Shown one piece after another: positions 11,340-27,469 of a stretch of 64,000 nt of DNA. Every line of letters starts with the position of its first letter. Within the stretch, counting starts at the first letter, position 1. The position numbers and the translations under genes were made by a program. Under the pieces are notes generated by a model. The model saw nothing but the letters and a program-made list of their open reading frames with translations. It made no database searches and was not told the origin of the DNA. The DNA is taken from NCBI GenBank assembly GCA_024529925.1, contig JAFEUB010001787.1, positions 1,169,501-1,233,500 of the forward strand, in the 5' to 3' direction. The DNA is from Ophthalmolycus amberensis. Its lineage: Eukaryota; Chordata; Actinopteri; Perciformes; Zoarcidae.

Positions 11340-13820
11340 CCGGCAGCATGCGTGTGGCTGCGTCGGTGCCTGAAGATGTTTTGGTAGGAAGCACAAGGCT
11401 CACTGGCCAGGCCTCCAGACTCTCCCGTTCCAATTAACCAGCCCAGCAGCCTGCAGCTCGACTGGCCTTATCTGGGAGAAAAGAGAGGGCCAGAGAAGAG
11501 AGCGAGAGCGAGGGAGGAAGTGATAGAGAGAGACAGGATGTAGGATTGACAGAGGGTTGGAAAGCAATAGAAAAAGAAAGTAAGGCTTGAGAGAGCAAAA
11601 AGAGTAGAAAACGGAATAAAGGGCGAACTCGCTCCACAGTGCTTCTGCAGATGCCTGCTTGCTTAATGTCTTCCAACTTCTCTCCCTTCACCCAAAGACA
11701 AAGACGGAATACACACCCTGTCCCTCTCTCCTTCCTTCATCTTCTCCCCATCAGTACGAGGGAAAACCATCTTGGTAAGAAACGAAGACCCGCCAGAGCC
11801 TCAGCGTTGGGAGCAAGGAACTAATAGTGTGTGGATGACAAAGGAATCGTGTCTATTTTAGGAAGAAAACTATGTGCCGTCAATATAGCCTCCGGGCCTT
11901 TTCTATAGCCATCGTCAAGTAGAGGGTGGAGAAAGGACTCAATCGGCAGCAGTCATTTGTTGTACACTGGGTCGCATTATAGTGTCACTTCATCAGGATA
12001 AATGATATTCCTTTGAATAAGATTGCAGATTGTAGTGCACTGCAGGAAAAGAGGAAAGATAAGTGCTTATTAAAGGAAAATAGCTGATCTTAAAATTTGC
12101 TCATTTCTAATGATTTCTAAAGCCATATTTTGAATAGCCGACAATATTTGTGTTGAAAATGTAAGTATTCTGGATCACTGCAAAAACAAGTGGGGTGAGT
12201 AACAAAGATAATCTCAGTCCCTTCTAAATTTACGAAATGAGATATTAATACAAATTATCAAATGGAATGCCTCATGGACAAATATACCGTGGATCTCGCT
12301 CACAAATCAAAAAGTACTACATTTGGTGAAACTGCCCCAAATGAATTAGAAACCGAGTCCGTCTCATCTGAGTCAACAGTTGAACGTATCCGCTACTCTT
12401 CCACCGGTCGATAGTCACGTTGTTTGCATCTCAATGCGTCAGGCTTGTTTCTCAAAACATTCTAAGACCACTTGGCTCATGTCTGTGCACACAGGAGCCT
12501 TACATTGTGATTGCAATTCACAGCATCAGTTATGCTACAACTTGAGAATGCCACTAGAAGATTCCAACAACAAAAAGGGAGCATTAGCAACCGTATATAT
12601 ATGCTGGCAGCCATCCCATCCGTCCTGCATGTTAGTTGGGGCAATGGCAGGCGCAATTACAGGCAATTTCTGGTTGCTGAGCGGCCAACGACAAGCATTT
12701 CAGCAGCAACCAAGCAACCTCGAAAAGGGCAGTGAGTACACAGAGCGTCTTGGAACACAGGTATTGCTATTGCAATTATTTTAAAAAACTGCCACACACA
12801 CACACACACGCATCCTAACACTTCTGTTCAGAACATGGTGGCTTATGCTGGTAACTGTCATTTTTCGCTCAGTTATGAAAAAATACAGCTGGAGTGAAGA
12901 AATAGCCACCTCACCTGTGGTTAAAACTGATAACTCGTTACCCGAGTTGACTGACGCAGGCTTAGCACTGCAGACAGCTGCAGGTATTGTGTCACACTAC
13001 ACTGCTGATTGCAGTCAGTCAATAACAGCAGGCTGGACTGGAGAAACTGTAACGACACTAGTTCAACACTTCCTCCGGCATCTTTTTCTGCATGATATTC
13101 CACACAAATAAAAGCTTTCATGTTGGACAACATATACACCAATACCGATATCTGTTGCGAAATAAAACTATCCAACCAAAACAATTGGTCGGGCTCTATA
13201 AATTACTCTTCCATGGATCTCCGTGCTCTGATGCCTGCTTACCAAAACTATTCTCCGTGCTCCATAAGAGTAGTTGCCTTTGTGGATAGGGCTGTGTCAT
13301 CGAGCTTTGAACCATCGGGTAGAGCTGTAGTTATGAAGATGTACTGGAATGTGATGTTAGAGATGAGATAACGGCCTCATGTTCAATGGAACACAGTGCT
13401 GTGATATTATCATACCATGTATAGATACACAGGCTTTTACAAAAGAGCTGCTGTTTGAATAGAGGACACACTGCTATTAAATACATGTGTTTCTTAATGT
13501 TTAGTGGTGTCACACCTAATGTTTAAATGTTTTAAATAAAATGCCCCCCCCCCCCTCCCCTATTTATAAATGTTTATTCACTTGACTTTCACCGTATTGC
13601 TTGCAAAAAGCTCAAAGGTTCTATTATTCCAAGGCTCCATCAGAAGTTGAGCAAGATGTCCCCCTGGTGATCAGATCGCCGGTTGGCGAAAGATAGAAAA
13701 ATAGAAATGGTCGCCAAACTCTACTTTACATTAAACAATGTTACTGATTTAAATGCCTGAACACACATATTTATGGTTGTGCATACAGCTACACACATCT
13801 AGTCTGATATATTTGTGTAC
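7996..13820. other. Non-coding DNA with minor simple repeats
   Basis: No supported gene. Contents seen are a homopolymer G run (10370-10381) followed by GA repeats to about 10415, a (TG)n at 11309-11337, a short CA run near 12795, and GA-rich DNA around 11480-11560. Open frames here (for example 12380-12784) show no domain or codon signal. Confidence 0.5.
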
Positions 13821-14321
13821 AGGTCTTTGCACTGGCTTCCTGTCCAACAAAGACTTGACTTTAAGGTCCTGCTGTTGGTTTATAAAGCACTGAATGGTTC
13901 TGATCTGCTGCTACCTTATGAACCATCCCGACCCCTCAGGTCGTCTGGGACCGGTCTACTTTCTGTTCCCAGAGTCAGAACTAAACATGGAGAAGCAGCG
14001 TTCAGTTTTTCTGCTCCACATATCTGGAACAAAGTCCCAGAAAGCTGCAGGTCTGCTGAGACCCTCAGCTCATTTAAATCAAGATTGAAGACCTTTCTGT
14101 TTGCTGCTGCCTTTAATTGAACCACATTCAATTAATATATTAATCAGTTTCCTGCATTTCTGCATTTTACAACTGTATTTTATTTCTTAAACTGTTTTTT
14201 AAATCTCCTTTTCTTTTGCCTTATGTTTTGATGCTTTTAATGGTTTTATGTGAAGCACTTTGAATTACCTTGTTGTTGAAATGTGCTATACAAATAAACT
14301 TGCCTTGCCTTGCCTTGCCTT
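13821..14321 (+). mobile_element. LINE 3' end, family A (L2-like), 5'-truncated
   Basis: About 100 codons give the C-terminal end of an L2-like reverse transcriptase: SLHWLPVQQRLDFKVLLL, YKALNG, RPLRSSG, SVPRVRTKHGEAAFSF, WNKVPES and FKSRLKTFLF, ending at TGA 14118-14120. A 200-bp 3'UTR follows with the typical GAAGCACTTTGAATTACCTTG block, CTATACAAATAAACTTG and a (TTGCC)n tail (14299-14321). The coding part has no internal stop. The 5' end coincides with the point where the minus-strand copy at 1-1505 leaves the window, so both are one family. Standard 5' truncation during target-primed reverse transcription explains the missing front. Confidence 0.9.
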
Positions 14322-17602
<3,281 letters not shown>

Positions 17603-18395
17603 TTATCGGTGTAGCGGCCCACTGTCGATCTGTGATCCGCACAGATCCCACCTGGCGGTCCGGCCCGCATGTGAACCTCGGATTAGTCACACAGTTTAAC
17701 GTTAACCATCACAGTGTGAAATAAAGTTTGACTGAACATCGTTATTCCACCAGTATTCAGTAAAATATGCGATGAGGACATCATTTATGCTTTTCTAGTC
17801 GCCGATCTCTGATAATGTTACATTGTAACAACCAGTCCGTGTTTAAATTGAGAGGAGAGCTAGTTCATGATAACAGCACCGCTAATGGTGACTGAACAAA
17901 GGTTACGTTCAGTTACAGTATGAGGGACTCAGGCTCTGTTCAGTGAAGATGAGTATTGGGCAAAGATGAATCATAACGTTATCATGATGTGGTCACTTGT
18001 AATCACGTAAAATGGAGTGTTGGTGAGAAACTTGAATGGATCCCGTTTGAAGATGATGTTTTCACACCAACATCATAGATATTAGAGCTGAATTATGACC
18101 CGTTTACAATACCTCTAGTAGCTTATAACACATCATTAAAACTACTCATGACAAGATTTATTTGAATCCATAAAAATACAAACTTTTATTTCCTTATCAT
18201 TTGAATTGTGTATTTTTATGAAGAAAAAAGCACTATAGGTGACTGTAACAAAGTTAAAGGATAAGAAGTATAGTATAATAGTATCGGGGATCTCTAGAAG
18301 TTATATTCGCTCCTTTTTTCTTTTGTGCTGATCTGATCTGTGATCTGATCCGTGATACGATCTGAACCTTGGGTTTTATGATCCGTGGCACTACT
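17603..18395. mobile_element. Non-autonomous hAT-like DNA transposon
   Basis: The left end (GGTGTAGCGGCCCAC) and the complement of the right end (AGTAGTGCCACGGATC) are degraded versions of one terminal repeat. The same terminus begins the BED-finger hAT at 61302 (GTAGTGGTGTAACGGATCAC). Flanking 8-mers AGTGGACA (17595-17602) and AGTGGATA (18396-18403) match at 7 of 8 positions, consistent with an 8-bp hAT target duplication. Just inside the left end, ACAGTTTAA...CATCACAGTGTGAAATAAAGTTT resembles 61345-61375. The right end is rich in GATCTGATC words. No transposase frame remains. Exact borders could be off by a few bases. Confidence 0.62.
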
Positions 18396-18403
18396 AGTGG
18401 ATA

Positions 18404-19622
18404 GTCGATCTAAACCGGACCGTTTTTAGCTGACATTCATACACAGGTGACGACAGCATCACTGTAACGTCACAGCCACACATCCTGTCGTTGGTGTGGT
18501 AGTCCTTCAGCATGAGTGATAAAGACCTAAAGCCTGCAATTTATGGAGGAACAACATTAAAAACAGTTGGAACAATCAAGCAAACGCTTATTATATTGTT
18601 ATTTATTCCCATCATACTGCTCCGAGTAATCACAGTCAGTCATTTGGTGGCTACACCACATGATGGCCCAGAGAAGATGGATTGTTGTCAAGTTGCTGTA
18701 TGTTAGAAAAACATAAATAAGGATTCAAAACAAACTGAAAATGAGACTGTGGCTGTCACACTGTATGTGGGCAGTGGCTATACTTCTAAGCCTGTGACCC
18801 ATGCGTAAGGTCTGCATGTCGAGTGTTATCTGCTTTTGACATGTACGATTAATCAGCAGCCGTCAGAGGTGTTTGCAGTCCTCAGTACACCCTCTGCTGC
18901 AATACAGGACCCTCAGTCTATGCTCTTCCTCGTTTGAATATGAAAGCATTCTATCATTTATCATTCATCACACTCCACCTGCTATATCATGTATTTCTTT
19001 TTCAGTCTCCGTAAATAAACCCCCGCCCCCTGCATCCTGTCATGTTCTTGTCAGGCCAGGGGTAAGCCACAAGAAAGACAAGGCGCCAACTGGGGCAGTG
19101 AAGAGAAACAGGCTCTCCCTTTAATCCCCGACCATTACCAAGAGAGTGGAGTTGGATACATGGGAGGGGCGGTGGAGAAAGTGAGGCTAAAGCTCTTGGT
19201 CAGAGCCTAAGCATGGTCAGGGGACACAAAAGGCCCCCTTGCTTTAGAGGCAGGAGTTGGTGAGTGTGGATCCATGTTGATGGCTTCCCAGACGGCAGGA
19301 TTGGCCACGTGTGAAGAATCGGGCAAGGTCAGGACGGACAGTCACACATTGACAACAGAAAAAACAGCAACAATAACACAGCTTGAAGGATAAGCACTGA
19401 TGACAGTGGCTGTGTAGGGAAGAACAGAGAGAAGTACGATGGAGAGGATGCAAGTACAAGTGTACAGGGAGGCTCTGGGTGCCAGAACAGAGCATTAGTG
19501 CAATTTGGGCCATGGACGTGGCAAAATGGCTGACTCTTGGATAAAAAGGGGAGTGTGTATGTCTGACAAAGTCTCCATCCCCAGGCATTCACTCTACACA
19601 ATGTGGTACGTTGCTACTGTAT

Positions 19623-19624
<2 letters not shown>
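18404..19624. other. Non-coding DNA, nothing recognised
   Basis: Short open frames only; no supported feature. Confidence 0.5.

Positions 19625-19688
<64 letters not shown>
19625..19688. repeat. (GT)32 microsatellite
   Basis: 64 bp of uninterrupted GT. Confidence 0.97.
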
Positions 19689-19689
<1 letters not shown>

Positions 19690-20565
19690 ATATTATGCAA
19701 GCAGGTGAGGGGACTTGGATGCGCGCCTGAGAGCGTTTGGATGCGTTCAAACAACATGCCTGCATATTGAGGCAGACAATGTGGAGCATTGTGGCGAGGA
19801 CTGCAGGAGATAATGGAGAAAGCCAGAGCCGTGTTGGGAGCTGGAAGGTAAGAGGAACCGAGCGGGGAGAGAACATCCAATTCAATTTTGAAACGGCGCC
19901 GGCTCAGAGTACAAACACAAAGGCTTCATTAAAGGCAGATCCCTGTTGAAGGCTGGAGCTAATTCACCGTCTTCAAGCACGAGGAGAGAGAACAGCAGGG
20001 AGGGGAGGTGGGGGCGGGGACAGAGGGAGCCACAAGGAGAGCGGCATGGAAAAGAGGTGACATCAAGAGGGAAATGGAGGGGGGAATGAAGGAAAGACCA
20101 ATCAGCAGTTTGAGAGGGAGAGCTCAATACCAACGGTGCCACTAAGAGCATACTAATGCCCTGTTAGAATGGGGAACAGGGCAGGAGAGTAATGACATGT
20201 GAGAACCATGTAAATAAACATGGATTATTAAACGGAGGCATGTTATTGCAATCATAAATCTGGTATATTAAGTGATCGGCTGTGCCGTGCACGGGTGGGG
20301 CTAAAAGTTATTTGGGGATAAACCCAGAATGAGATTGCGAGATACGATCTCCACATCTCCTCGCTAATAGTAACATCGATCTACGCATGTAAACCTGTGC
20401 TTTGTGCTTGTGTGAGCACACTTGAGGACAGCTAAGGGAGTGTACAATAAAATGGAAACACGTAGTTAAATCCAATAAAGTACAGCTATAACAAATAGTA
20501 CATAAAAGCCCGTCATCGGGTCAGATCCCCCAGCGATAAGAAGCGGAAGCATTTACAGCAGGCCG
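19689..20565. other. Non-coding DNA with GGAG-rich stretch
   Basis: A purine-rich segment (19980-20090) and otherwise ordinary sequence; no gene seen. Confidence 0.45.
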
Positions 20566-20700
20566 GTAGTGCTGGGTGGTATACAGACCCGTATCCAGTA
20601 CTTTAATCTCCCGTACAGTATCAGTTCTTCATATACAGCCAGACCACAGAACAGCCGCTAACAGTGCTACAGCCGGAGAAAGCTGCAAGTGCATTGAGAG
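20566..20700. mobile_element. Possible DNA transposon terminus
   Basis: GTAGTGCTGGGTGGTATACAG at 20566 resembles the terminus of dispersed hAT-like repeats common in fish (GTGCTGGGTGGTATACC, from memory). No matching far end was found, so extent and class are uncertain. Confidence 0.3.
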
Positions 20701-23700
20701 GGCATCATATTAACTTCGGACCCTGCACATTCAAGATCATAACAATTAATAACCCACAACTAACTCTCATCATCAGGGTCAAACACCATGGCAAAAACTA
20801 AAAACTGTACATTGACAAATATACGTCGCCAAACAGCATACTGGGTAACCCAATAGTCAGTTTTGAGGCCTGCAGTAGCGCCATGGTCAGACATTACGGA
20901 CACAATAACAATCCAACCGTGCAAGACATGGTCCCACTATAGACAGTCAAGGACGGGGTTAAATCAAGTATTCACTCTGGATTCAAGGTATGTCTTCAGC
21001 AAAACTGCCATCCCCAACAATATACCAACAACACCGACATACAGTCGCCCACTTTTCAATAACAGACTCGTGGGCAGTTTATACAATTATCTTAAAATAT
21101 TTTGTTATGTTGCAGTTTGCACAGTAAGAGTTTGTTTACATTCTGCAATTGTTTCATGCGTCCTGAATTCTTCAAATATTGAAATATTTTGGGGCGGGGC
21201 CAAGCAAACACTAGTAATTAAAGCCTTCAGTATATACATGACATAATGTTTTACATATTCTATGTACTCTTGACTATAGAATATGCCACCAGAAACCAAT
21301 ATAAAAGCCCAGTCAAGCAAAGAGAGAAAAACAATGAATCCGTCAAGTCTTATTAAATACTGTGCTCCAGGTTTTTGGTCATACCGCCGAGTACTGCACA
21401 CAAGTTAACCAGAAAAGCCTTCAGCTCAGATCCCGGTTGCCTCCAGTGGGGCCTCTGGCAGCAACCACCTGACTGCAGAGACCAGTTAATTGTATCAAGG
21501 AGTGAGCAAATTGTCCCATAATACATTCAATTGACATATTACCACTAGCGAGAACCAATGCAGTTTAATACAGTACTAGCGTAAACTCTACCTACATAAA
21601 AGTGCAATCATTCATTTTTAGTTGAACTTGTTTTAGACACATTTATGGCCATTTTGGAGGCTTTGGTTTGTCAGCTGTATCATATTTAGTCAACCTGTAT
21701 TGACAGAAATGGCACAGACAAAATACGAGAACCACCTCTTAACATCACTACAAGTGTAGCTGCAAATATCAACACAAAATGTAATCATGACAGTTTCAAC
21801 AAATAATTTACATTATAAACTTCATAATGGCACATTTTTTTAGCAGGGCTGTTTTATTAGATTGCATTGGTTTAAGAAAACCTTAAATTAAACATTGTTA
21901 CTTTCGTCAGTGTCTGTGTCAGATCAGCAAAGCGGATGCCTTTAGTTTCTGTATGGGATTCTCATTTTCTCAATCAACAACGCTAAATATACGCGCAGTC
22001 TCTTATTGATGAATCCATTGATCTACTCACACAAGAGACCGTTGTCAGCTGGCAAGTAAAGTATTTCATTAATAGTGCTATTAGTTTCATGAATCCCACA
22101 GTGGACTAAACGTGTGTCGTGTGAGAGCAGCCTTTTGTTAATGGCTGAAGGTCAGTGGATGCAGACCCCCTCCCTTCTTCTTTTTCTCTCCCCATCTGAC
22201 ACAAGCTGCGAGGCCCTGAAGCAAAACTACACTGCGGAGGTGTCTGCCATTCACACACACACACACACAGTGGGACACAAGCACTAGGGGCAGGCAGGAC
22301 ACTAAGGTTTGTGGTCCCAGGTGAAATGCCTCTCCGCTGGGTGTGAATCAAGCTGTGGCTGGGGGAGTCAGAACAGAGAAAGAGAGAGAGAGAAAAAAAG
22401 AGAGAGAGCGAGTGTGTCGGAGCCGATTAAAAATGCATGGCTTTGTTTTAGCTGGCGTAACAATGAGTGTCCTCATTGGTTGCCCGTCACCTCTGAGAAC
22501 TCATGGGACAAGGTGGAGGATGGAGAGGAGTGGAGCCAAAAAGAGGGGGGTGTACCAACAATTCACATAAGGGAGCAATAAAGGATGCGAGGTAGTGGAG
22601 AAGTAGAGGAGAATCACAGCTGTGATTCACTGTAGGAAATTAAAGGGTAGGGCGAGATTAACATGAGACTTTGAGGAGGGCATCAAAGTTCAGCCTTGTT
22701 AGATGATGGGTGAGAAATAATCACCTCTACAGCTCACCAACACACACACACACATTGAGAATAGTGGCATCCAGAAACCTTTGAAGTCTGGCATTCAGCC
22801 AGTGCTCTCCATAAAGAACTATATGAAGTATTTATATTATATCAATATTATATGGTGGAGTGTAAGGCCAGAACTAAAATGGATCAGTTGAAGCAAAGTC
22901 ATTAGTACATGACATCATGCCCATGAAAAGCATCGTTAGGGAACACAGCCTTCGCAAATCACCACTTGCACTCTGACAATGACACGGCTAAACACTCTGC
23001 ACTCCGTGAGAATACGCTGCTGGCAGCAATAGCTCGTAAGGTGTCCGCACAATCAGCACTTCGCAGAGAAAACCGATGCCGAGAAGGAAATGGGGTGACA
23101 GGTGACAACAATCATCCAAGAGCCCCTCCTCAGCCACCTTGACAAAAAAAGGAGGATGTCATCTGTGGCGTGATGAAAAAGCTCCCCTCCAGCGAGCAAA
23201 GTGGAGGACAAATAAAAAGGAAAGAGGGGAAGGAAGAAGGGATGGATAGATGCCCAATGAGTTACACAAGTGCATCCAAACAGCTTTTTAATTGCGTGTG
23301 GAGGAGAGGCAAGGCCACAGCTGTAAACCGGTTTACAGCTGAATCACTTTTCAGAGACAGGCGAGTACATAACATATGTATGGATGTGGCAGTGTGCATG
23401 TGTTTAGGGAGCTGCAATGACCTGGAACGGTTGTGAGGCGATAATGATGGGAATAAGGGCATGCAGCAGACCTCTTCACACACACACACACACACACCCT
23501 CAGTCACATGACATCTGCAGCACTCCAAAGACGAGGACATACCACCTCCGACCAAACCGATCCCATTTGTTCATCGTTTAAGTTAATAACTGAACCCCTA
23601 ATCCGATTGCAGGCTTCCTTATTCCACAGGGAAGTTAATATTTAGAAGCATATAAAACCATTACCAGTAAATTAGTAATGCTTCATGAATTAATAACACA

Positions 23701-23799
23701 GTCAGTTAAATCTTTTTGAAAACAGAACCATTAATAGTGCATAATGCTGTCTATTTTATAGCACTTTAGGAAGTTTTTTTGGAAAAACAGGGAAAAAAA
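20701..23799. other. Non-coding DNA, nothing recognised
   Basis: Short CA runs at about 22254-22269 and 23479-23498, and a GA-rich stretch at 22378-22410. No exon-like frame supported. Confidence 0.45.
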
Positions 23800-24285
23800 C
23801 AAATGCATGCTACAGCACAGTATACCAATACTAGAGAAGTATCAAAATACCCTGCTGTTAAAAAAGGTACTATAGTGTGTGGGCAGGGAGCAGCGGGGCT
23901 CTGCTTCCATTCTCTGCAGGCATAGCGAGCGTGTTTCTCTCATACGAACACAAGTGCTCTTGCCCAACGTCGACGGGGCTTCAACAAAGCACACTCGCCA
24001 GGGCTGTTTAGAAATCTAAATCGATCAATACAGTAGACAACAATTCACTCCTGTTTTTGTGGCTTCTTTTCATATTATCCACCGCATTGTATTGAAATTG
24101 TGAAAATATGTTTTGAAGAAAATATTTTGGTTCCATGCTCTGTCATCTATTATTTCATCCCTTTTCCTCATGTTTGAGGTTTTTGCCGTAGTATTATGTT
24201 ATGTTTTATCGACCAAATGATTCACTGAATAACCAAGAAGCCAGATTAATTGATGATGGAAATAAGCATTAATTTCAGCCCTATT
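23800..24285. mobile_element. Decayed DNA-transposon sequence (hAT-like ends)
   Basis: ATACCAATACTAGAGAAGTATC near 23822 and ATTAATTTCAGCCCTATTTG near 24270 resemble, from memory, the ends of fish hAT-type repeats (TATTGATACT... and ...TAGTTGCAGCCCT). The same second end appears better preserved at 30121-30136. These may be two separate fossils. Confidence 0.3.
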
Positions 24286-26514
24286 TGCAAGAGCTTGCAG
24301 TTTTTTCCGAAGCTTAAATTATTTTCGATAATTATTATGTCATAAGAACATTTGCCAATGTTACGTTCTACATCTGTCAACAATAAATAATTACATATTT
24401 CCAACTATTGTAAGGAAAGCAATAACATGCAACCGGGCACCAGGCAACAACTACTGCACATACGTAAGGCAAACATTTAACTCCTTAGTTAAATGTTAAA
24501 TGTTAAATTACTGGCAGGGCATTGTCGCTGAGAAACAAATATGTCGAAAAGTTCCTGTCACTTTCTTCCTGCCAGTCAAACAATGGCACATCAGAGAAAT
24601 CTGTGGCCAATATGCGAATGAGAGAAGCCGTGACAATGGGAATCTCACCGGTTCCATTGCCTCTAATGAGCCACGGTATCTTGCATAGCCAATCTAGCCC
24701 GTCTCCGTTAATGGGGTCCAATGACACCTGTAGGACACTGAGGCATTACAATGAGCCAGTGGCAGTTAAGCTAAAAGGAGTGGACAGCCAGCTCGACACG
24801 GATCAATGTCTGTTCCTTTAGCCGGGAAATGACAAATGTCATGGTCATACAGGAGCTGGAAATGAAGACCCACCCGCAGTTCTGCTTTGTGTGTCATTTG
24901 GTAACAGAATGGAGTTAGTAGAAAAACTTACAAGGAGAAAAATCATCTTATTGAGCGACCAGCGTTAATGGCAAAAAGTGAAACCTATCAAAGTCTAATA
25001 TACAGTTTTTTCATGAGCATAGAATTCATTATCCTTGAAGTTCATCAGCCAGCTAACTAGCTTACAAATGTGTGGAGCTGTAGACGGATGCATGGGGATT
25101 TTGAGAGACAGTGTCTGAAATACATAAATTAGTGTAGATAGATCTTTTCATGATAACCGCAAGCCCTATATTTTTTCAGTGGGCTGCATGCCATAATTAG
25201 GCTGAATATTACAAACGGATATTAAAGAATGGTGCCTCTTCCACTCCACAAAATGAGGATCAACTAAACAAATGATGCTGAAAAGAGGCTTTCTGCGTAG
25301 AGGAGCTCTGCCAAGATGAGCTTACATATCCAACACTACTATCTGCCACTGGGTGGATGTTTGTATTCAAAATGCTAAGTAGGCCCCATGAAGGCATATA
25401 TTTTAATCATATGTGGCCATAGTGGGAATCAAACTATTAACTCTCACAGCAGTTAGCATGGATCATTGAACCCAATGAGCCATAGGACCAGACACATGAA
25501 GCACCGTCTTGGAGAATCTATAGTATCTGGGGATTCTGTTTCTTAACAACAGAGTTTTGTATATAGGGTTGAACATTTTCTTTGTCTGGTATATTGTTGG
25601 AAGATGTGTTCTGGCACAAACAATCAATCCCTGGCACACTCTGTGTGGATGTTTAGTTGTTTGTGAACCCTGATTCTCAGAGAGATCTTAGCCTTGGAGA
25701 GAGTGAAAGACTTTACACAGAAAAATCCAATGTGTTTTCTTGTTAACGGTGCATTTAGCCTAGATTGGCAGTTTAAAATCACTTGATAATGTTCTTGCTC
25801 CGTAATTCATGTTGACTTATTATGCAAATCAATTCTATAATCTAGAGAGAAATGATCTTTGGTATATTATAAAATGATCAGCATGCAATCTGAATTCCAT
25901 TATATCTTAAGAATGTCATTAAAACAATTTACGGGAAGCATAGCCTTACAGCATATTAACTGCATATTAACTGAAATGCCGTGCATTTAATATTCATTTT
26001 ACAACAAATTTCACTTAATTTCAAAGTGCAAAGTATGCCTGTTGAGTCTAGATGGGGAACGGTGGATGTTTTAACAAACATTTTTGAAAGATAATACCTG
26101 CTGCTGTTTGAATGGTAAACGTTTGGGTAGCCGAGTTATACTAGAGGGGCAGTGCTAAAATAAATGATGATACAACACCACTGAGACAAATGATAACAAG
26201 AAACTACTCGACTTTCTCAACACAGTGGAAAAATCCACTTTTGAAATTTGAAATTTTCCGTTGGACACGCCACTCGATAATGTCTCCAATAACAGCTGCT
26301 TCCTCCGCAAAAATGCAGACTTTAACTGAACAGCTGCTAGTAAAGACAACAAGGTCAGCAACGCCTGTAGTCAGTTGTATATGTTGAATTGAGCTGGTAG
26401 TCGATCGATAATCAAGGCTGCTGTTTGTGATCTTCTGGGAAAGGCTCACGTGATAGGGGCGTGACGAATCAGGGAAGGACACGTCGTGACTGCTAAGACA
26501 CAGTCAAGTAGCGG
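24286..26514. other. Non-coding DNA; 24560-24880 has denser, less AT-rich sequence
   Basis: No gene recognised. The 24560-24880 segment differs in texture (balanced composition, few simple repeats) and could be a conserved non-coding element, but I have no comparison to test this. Confidence 0.35.
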
Positions 26515-26728
26515 GCGTCTACGTCACGTTTCCAAACTTATGCGGTTACACCGTCCACACTACGAGGTAACTTCGAAGTCTTCCAAAGTATCCGTCCTCG
26601 GGTGCATTTTCAAAGTCATCAGTTTTCGGTGCTCTAAAACTCCGGCGTAGTGTGGACGCTCAGTGTAAACGTATAGCAAAAGACATGCGCTTTCAAATGG
26701 AAATGCAGTAGTGTGGACATGGCCTGAA
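26515..26728. mobile_element. MITE-like element built on a GTCCACACTAC inverted repeat
   Basis: A perfect 13-bp inverted pair, CGTCCACACTACG at 26552-26564 and CGTAGTGTGGACG at 26646-26658, is followed by a third copy of GTAGTGTGGAC at 26708-26718 and a possible terminus ACATGGCCTG. The wording matches a widespread vertebrate hAT-type MITE as I recall it. The left border is not defined. Confidence 0.5.
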
Positions 26729-27469
26729 TTATGTCCTCATTAAAAATAGAGATTCTCATTAGGGTAACAGTTATAGAAGAAAAGCAAGAGGATCATTTTA
26801 TTCGCTGTTCGACACAAGGTAAATAGCCATTTCTCTCTGATATCTCACCCTACTTACACAAACACTTTCAATACTACAGAGAGGGCAAAAGAAGTGAAAG
26901 AGGAATGATTTCCCCACAAAACTGCCCACTAAGACTTTTGCTTTGTGAGGGACTAAAGGGGAATAAAAAGGGAGAGAAGCCGTGAGCACAAAGAGGAGCT
27001 AAGGCGGGAAAAGGGAGATGTGGATGATTGACGATACCCACTCAAACTAGATGGAAAAATACAGCCGTGGTCAGGTTTGCATTGCTGACGAGACCCAGCA
27101 GCAGAGATATACGCCACTGATATTGAGCCCAAGGCGAGGGTCAGAGATGCAAAGCGACAGTCGTTGGGGGGGCCCTCCTCTTCAGCCGTCATCACCATCA
27201 ACTGCTTTACTTACTGCAGAGCAACTCACAGAGGATGACCTTTCAGTCTTACCTCGCTTCCTTTTCCATGTGGTTTGATAGTGCATCTGTGCAAATCAGC
27301 TATCATTAAAAAACACTGTTCCTTTGGGATAAGGGATGATCAGAGAAGACATGAGACTAGACATCACATTTCAGCATAATAGTCGTTTGACTCCTTAGTC
27401 TTGGCATGTTTGGTTTGAAGTACTGAGAATAAATCATTAGTGAGGAAGGGAAACAATTTGATGGCAGCT
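26729..27469. other. Non-coding DNA, nothing recognised
   Basis: Short open frames only; no supported feature. Confidence 0.45.

Noticed and set aside
12380..12784. 134-codon plus-strand open frame
   Set aside because: No domain, no splice context, no recognisable family; length is within chance expectation for 64 kb.
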